Source of the DNA: Mercurialis annua
Lineage: Eukaryota > Streptophyta > Magnoliopsida > Malpighiales > Euphorbiaceae
Reading direction: 5' to 3'
DNA length: 64,000 nt
NCBI RefSeq assembly: GCF_937616625.2
Contig: NC_065572.1
Location: 43,303,653 to 43,367,652, forward strand
A model generated the notes under the pieces. The model saw only the letters and a program-made list of their open reading frames with translations. It did not search any database and was not told the DNA's origin. Made by a program: the position numbers and the translations under genes. Of this stretch, positions 60,201-64,000 are shown one piece after another; the first letter of the stretch is position 1; every line of letters starts with the position of its first letter.

Positions 60201-61680
60201 GCTTGGATTTGTTTCGTAGCATTTGTAAATATTTGGCTTAAATTACTCAAAAGGTGAAACACTTGGATTTGTTTCGAAACGTTTGTAAATGTTTGGCTTA
60301 AATTGCTAAAAAGGTGAAACGCTTGGATCTGTTTTGTAACATTTGTAAACGTTTGGTTTAATTTGCTAAAAAGGAGAAACGCTTGATTTTGTTTCGTAAC
60401 ATTTGTGAAGGTTTGGTTCAAATTGCGAAAAATGTGAAACGTTTGGATTTGTTTCATAACGTTATAAACGTTTGGTTTTGTTTCGTAACGTTTGTAAACG
60501 TTTGGCTTCAATCCCTAAAAAGGAGACACGTTTGGATTTATTTTGTAACGTTTGTAAACGTTTGGCTTGAATTGCTAAAAAGGCGAAACGTTTTGATTTC
60601 TTTCGTAACGTTTGTAAACGTTTGGTTTAAATCGCTAAAAAGGTGAAACGTTTGGATTTGTTTCGAAACATTTTAAACGTTTGGCTTAAATTGCTAAAAC
60701 GGGGAAACGTTTGGATTTGTTTTTTAACATTTGTAAACGTTTGGCTTAAATTGCTAAATAGGTGAAACGTTTGGTTTTGTTTCGTAAAGTTTGTAACCGT
60801 TCGGCTTAAATCGCTAAAAAGGTGAAGCATTTGGATTTGTTTCGTAACGTTTGTAAACATTTGGTTAAATTACTAAAAGGTTGAAACGCTTGGATTTGTT
60901 TCGTAATGTTTGTAAACATTTGGCTTAAATTCCTAAAAATGTGAAACACATGGATTTGTTTTGAAACGTTTGTAAAGGTTTGGCTTAAATAACTAAAAAG
61001 GTGAAACTCTTGTATTTCGTTTGTAACTTTTGTAAAGGTTTGGCTTAAATCGCTAAAAATGTGTAACGTTTGGATTGGTTTCGTAACGTTTTAAGCGTTT
61101 AGTTTTGTTTCGTAATGTTTGTAAATGTTTGGCGTAAATCGCTAAAAAGGGGAAACGTTTGGATTTGTTTCGTAACATTTGTAAATGTTTTGCCTAAATT
61201 GCTAAAAAAGCGAAATGTTAGGATTCGTTTCGTAATGTTTGTAAACGTTTGGCTTAAATCGCTAAAAAGGTGAAACGTATGGATTTGTTTCGTAACGTTT
61301 GTAAACGTTTGGCATAAATCAATAAAAAGGTGAAACGTTTTGATTTGTTTTGTAACGTTTGTAAACGTTTGGCTTAAATAGCTAAAAAGGTGAAACGTTT
61401 GGATTGGTTTCGTAACGTTTGGCTTAAATCACTAAAAAGGTGAAATGTTTGGATTTGTTTATAACGTTTATAAGTTTGGTTTTGTTTAGTAATGTATGTA
61501 AACGTTTGGCTTAAATCACTAAAAAGATGAAACATTTGGATTTGTTTTGTAACGTTAGTAAAAGTTTGGCTTGAATTGCTAAAAAGGCGAAATGCTTGGA
61601 TTTCTTTCGTAACGTTTGTAAACTTTTGGCATAAACCATTAAAAACGTGAAACGTTTGGATTTGTTTCGTAACGTTTGTA

Positions 61681-62760
61681 AACGTTTGTCTGAAATCGCT
61701 AAAAAGGTTAAATATTTGTATTTGTTTTGTAACGTTTGGCTTAAATTGCTAAAAAGGTCAAACGTTTGGATTTGTTTCGTAACGTTTGAAAATCGTTTGG
61801 CTTAAATTGCTAAAAAGGGAAACGTTTGCATTTGTTTTGTAACGTTTGTAAACGTTTGGCTTAAATTGCTAAAAAGGTGAAACGATTGGATTTGTTTCGT
61901 AACGTTTGTAAACGTTTGGCTTAAATTGCTAAAAAGGTGAAACGCTTGGATTTGTTTCCTAACGTTTGTAAATGTTTGGCTTAAATTTCTAAAAAGTTGA
62001 AACAGTTAGATTTGTTTCATAACCTTTGTAAACGTTCGGCTAAAATCGCTAAAAATGTGAAACGTTTGGATTTGTTTCGTAACCTTTGTAAACGTTCGGC
62101 TTCAATCGCTAAAAAGGTGAAACGTTTGGATTTGTTTCATAACCTTTGTAAACGTTTGGCTTAAATTGCTAAAAAGGTGAAACGCTTGGATTTGTTTCTT
62201 AACATTTGGAAACGTTTGTCTGAAATCACTAAAAAGGTTAAATATTTGTATTTGTTTTGTAACGTTTGTAAACGTTTGGCTTAAATTGCTAAAAAGGTCA
62301 AACGTTTGGATTTGTTTCGTAACGTTTGAAAATCATTTGGCTTAAATTGCTTAAAAGGGAAACGTTTGCATTTGTTTTGTAACGTTTGTAAACGTTTGGC
62401 TTAAATTGCTAAAAAGGTGAAACGATTGGATTTGTTTCGTAACGTTTGTAAACGTTTGGCTTAAATTGCTAAAAAGGTGAAACGCTTGGATTTGTTTCCT
62501 AACGTTTGTAAATGTTTGGCTTAAATTTCTAAAAAGTTGAAACATTTAGATTTGTTTCATAACCTTTGTAAACGTTCGGCTAAAATCGCTAAAAATGTGA
62601 AACGTTTGGATTTGTTTCGTAACCTTTGTAAACGTTCGGCTTCAATCGCTAAAAAGGTGAAACGTTTGGATTTGTTTCATAACCTTTGTAAACGTTTGGC
62701 TTCAATCGCTAAAAAGGTGAAACGTTTGGATTTGTTTCTTAACATTTGGAAACGTTTGGC
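61681..62760. repeat. 540-bp direct duplication in satellite
   Basis: 61741-62160 is repeated at 62281-62700 at an exact 540-bp (nine-monomer) offset with few differences, including the rare GAAAATC-type junction at 61790 and 62330. The left edge differs by a 10-bp unit present only in the second copy; the right edge fades near 62760. Confidence 0.85.
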
Positions 62761-64000
62761 ATAAATTCGCTAAAAAGGGGAAAAGTTTGGATTTGTTTCG
62801 AAACATTTTAAACGTTTGGCTTAAATCGCTAAAAAGGGGAAACGCTTGGATTTGTTTTGTAACGTTTGTAAACGTTTGGCTTAAATTGCTAAATTGGGGA
62901 AACGTTTGGTTTTGTTTCGCAAAGTTTGTAACCGTTCGGCTCAATTCGCTAAAAAGGTGAAGCGTTTGGAATTGTTTTGTAACGTTTGTATGGCTTAAAT
63001 TGCTAAAAGGTTGAAACACTTGGATTTGTTTCATAATGTTTGTAAACATTTGGCTTAAATTCCAAAAAATATTAAACGCTTGGATTTGTTTTGAAACCTT
63101 TGTAAAGGTTTGGCTTAAATAAGCAAAAAAGTGAAACGCTTGGATTTGTTTTGTAACGTTTCTAAACGTTTGGCTTTAATTGCTAAAAAGGTGAAATGCT
63201 TGGTTTTGTTTCGTAACGTTTGTAAAGGTTTGGCTTAAATCGCTTAAACTGTGAAATGTTTGGATTTGTTTCGTAACGTATTAAACGTTTAGTTTTGTTT
63301 CGTAATGTTTGTAAACGTTTGGCTTAAATCGCTAAAAAGGGGAAGCGTTTGGATTTGTTTCGTAACGTTTGTTAATGTTTTGCATAAATTGCTAAAAAAG
63401 CAAAATGTTTGGATTCGTTTCGTAATGTTTGTAAACCTTTGACTTAAATCGCTAAAAAGGTGAAACTTATGGATTTGTTTCGTAACTTTTGTAAACATTT
63501 GGCATAAATCGATAAAAAGGTGAAACGTTTGGATTTGTTTTGTAACGTTTGTAAACGTTTGGCTTAAATCGCTAAAAAGGTGAAACGTATGGATTTTTTT
63601 CGTAACGTTTATAAACGTTTGGCCTAAATCGATAAAAAGGTGAAACGTTTTGATATGTTTTGTAACGTTTGTAAACGTTTGGCTTAAATCGCTAAAAAGG
63701 TGACACATTTGGATTTGTTTCGTAATGTTTGGCTTAAATCACTAAAAAGGTGAAACGTTTGGATTGGTTTCGTAACGTTTGGCTTAAATCGCTAAAAAGG
63801 TGAAACGTTTGGATTTGTTTCTTAACATTTTAAACGTTTGGTTTTTTTTAGTAACGTTTGTAAATGTTTGGCTTAAATGGCTAAAAAGATGAAACATTTG
63901 GATTTGTTTTGTAACGTTTGTAAAAGTTTGGCTTGAATTGCTAAAAAGGCGAAACGTTTGGATTTCTTTCGTAACGTTTGTAAACTTTTGGCTTAAATCG

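Larger units (their letters stand above)
54850..64000. repeat. 60-bp satellite, diverged right block
   Basis: Same monomer and orientation to the end of the window, but the most heterogeneous part: many 50-bp units (for example near 59.45, 59.56, 59.61, 61.42, 61.73, 63.73 and 63.78 kb), local short duplications and one inverted unit. Remnants of HOR structure remain: the variant TTGTAACCGTTCGGCT-type recurs near 58948, 60794 and 62928, about 1.85 and 2.13 kb apart. The rare TTGTATCGTTAAG variant at 54919 and 55640 links this block to 41.6 and 43.4 kb on the other side of the copia element. Confidence 0.95.

Noticed and set aside
59801..60511. Longest minus-strand open frame (236 codons) and about 60 similar shorter ones made of a 20-residue KQIQ/FHLFS/LSQTFTN repeat
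   Set aside because: They are translations of the 60-bp satellite in its one stop-free frame, are ended at random by stops and by 50- or 59-bp units, and start at decayed CpG sites. No domain, no start context and no intron structure is seen.
1..64000. Centromere identity of the satellite
   Set aside because: A large HOR and methylation-like decay fit, but nothing in the sequence alone shows CENH3 occupancy, so I leave it as a question.
1..64000. tRNA, rRNA, telomeric repeats or host genes between elements
   Set aside because: I saw no cloverleaf, rDNA or TTTAGGG-type array; every non-satellite stretch is accounted for by the three transposable elements.

Overview
This window is a plant nuclear (probably dicot) heterochromatic satellite locus. 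About 51.6 kb of the 64 kb is one tandem repeat family with a 60-bp monomer, roughly 860 monomer equivalents, all in the same orientation apart from one micro-inverted monomer near 57.03-57.09 kb. The plant assignment rests on three transposable elements nested in the array: a Ty1/copia LTR retrotransposon with an initiator-tRNA-Met-type primer site, a solo LTR of the long Ty3/gypsy (Del/Tekay-like) type, and a foldback Mutator-like MITE. I cannot name the species. No host protein-coding, rRNA or tRNA gene is visible.

Layout: 1-31,945 is a homogenised satellite block built as a higher-order repeat (HOR) of about 3.76 kb. Some HOR copies are enlarged by younger internal duplications (995-bp triplication, 422-bp duplication, 776/716-bp tandem units). 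31,946-34,785 is the solo LTR, flanked by the target duplication TTTCG. 34,786-39,641 is more diverged satellite. 39,642-40,024 is a 383-bp, almost fully palindromic MITE with the 9-bp target duplication CTAAAAAGG. 40,025-45,692 is diverged satellite with an older 1,726-bp HOR. 45,693-54,849 is a complete but dead Ty1/copia element flanked by AATGT. 54,850-64,000 is diverged satellite with a 540-bp duplication.

The copia element has the order 5' LTR, primer site, 1.4-kb leader, gag, protease, integrase, reverse transcriptase, RNase H, polypurine tract, 3' LTR. It is disabled by at least three frameshifts and several in-frame stops. Its 5' LTR has also lost a 124-bp segment that contains the TATA box still present in the 3' LTR, so neither its promoter nor its proteins look functional.

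The satellite itself is the most interesting object. Its monomer sits on a 10-bp grid. It carries three AACGTTTG boxes at offsets that are multiples of 10 bp, and its length variants (60, 50, about 30 and 20 bp) are explained by gain or loss of grid units, apparently by recombination between boxes. CpG sites are the commonest places of change, to TG or CA, as expected of methylated DNA. The long series of small minus-strand open frames with a 20-residue periodicity is a by-product of a 60-bp monomer with one stop-free frame, and I do not annotate them as genes.
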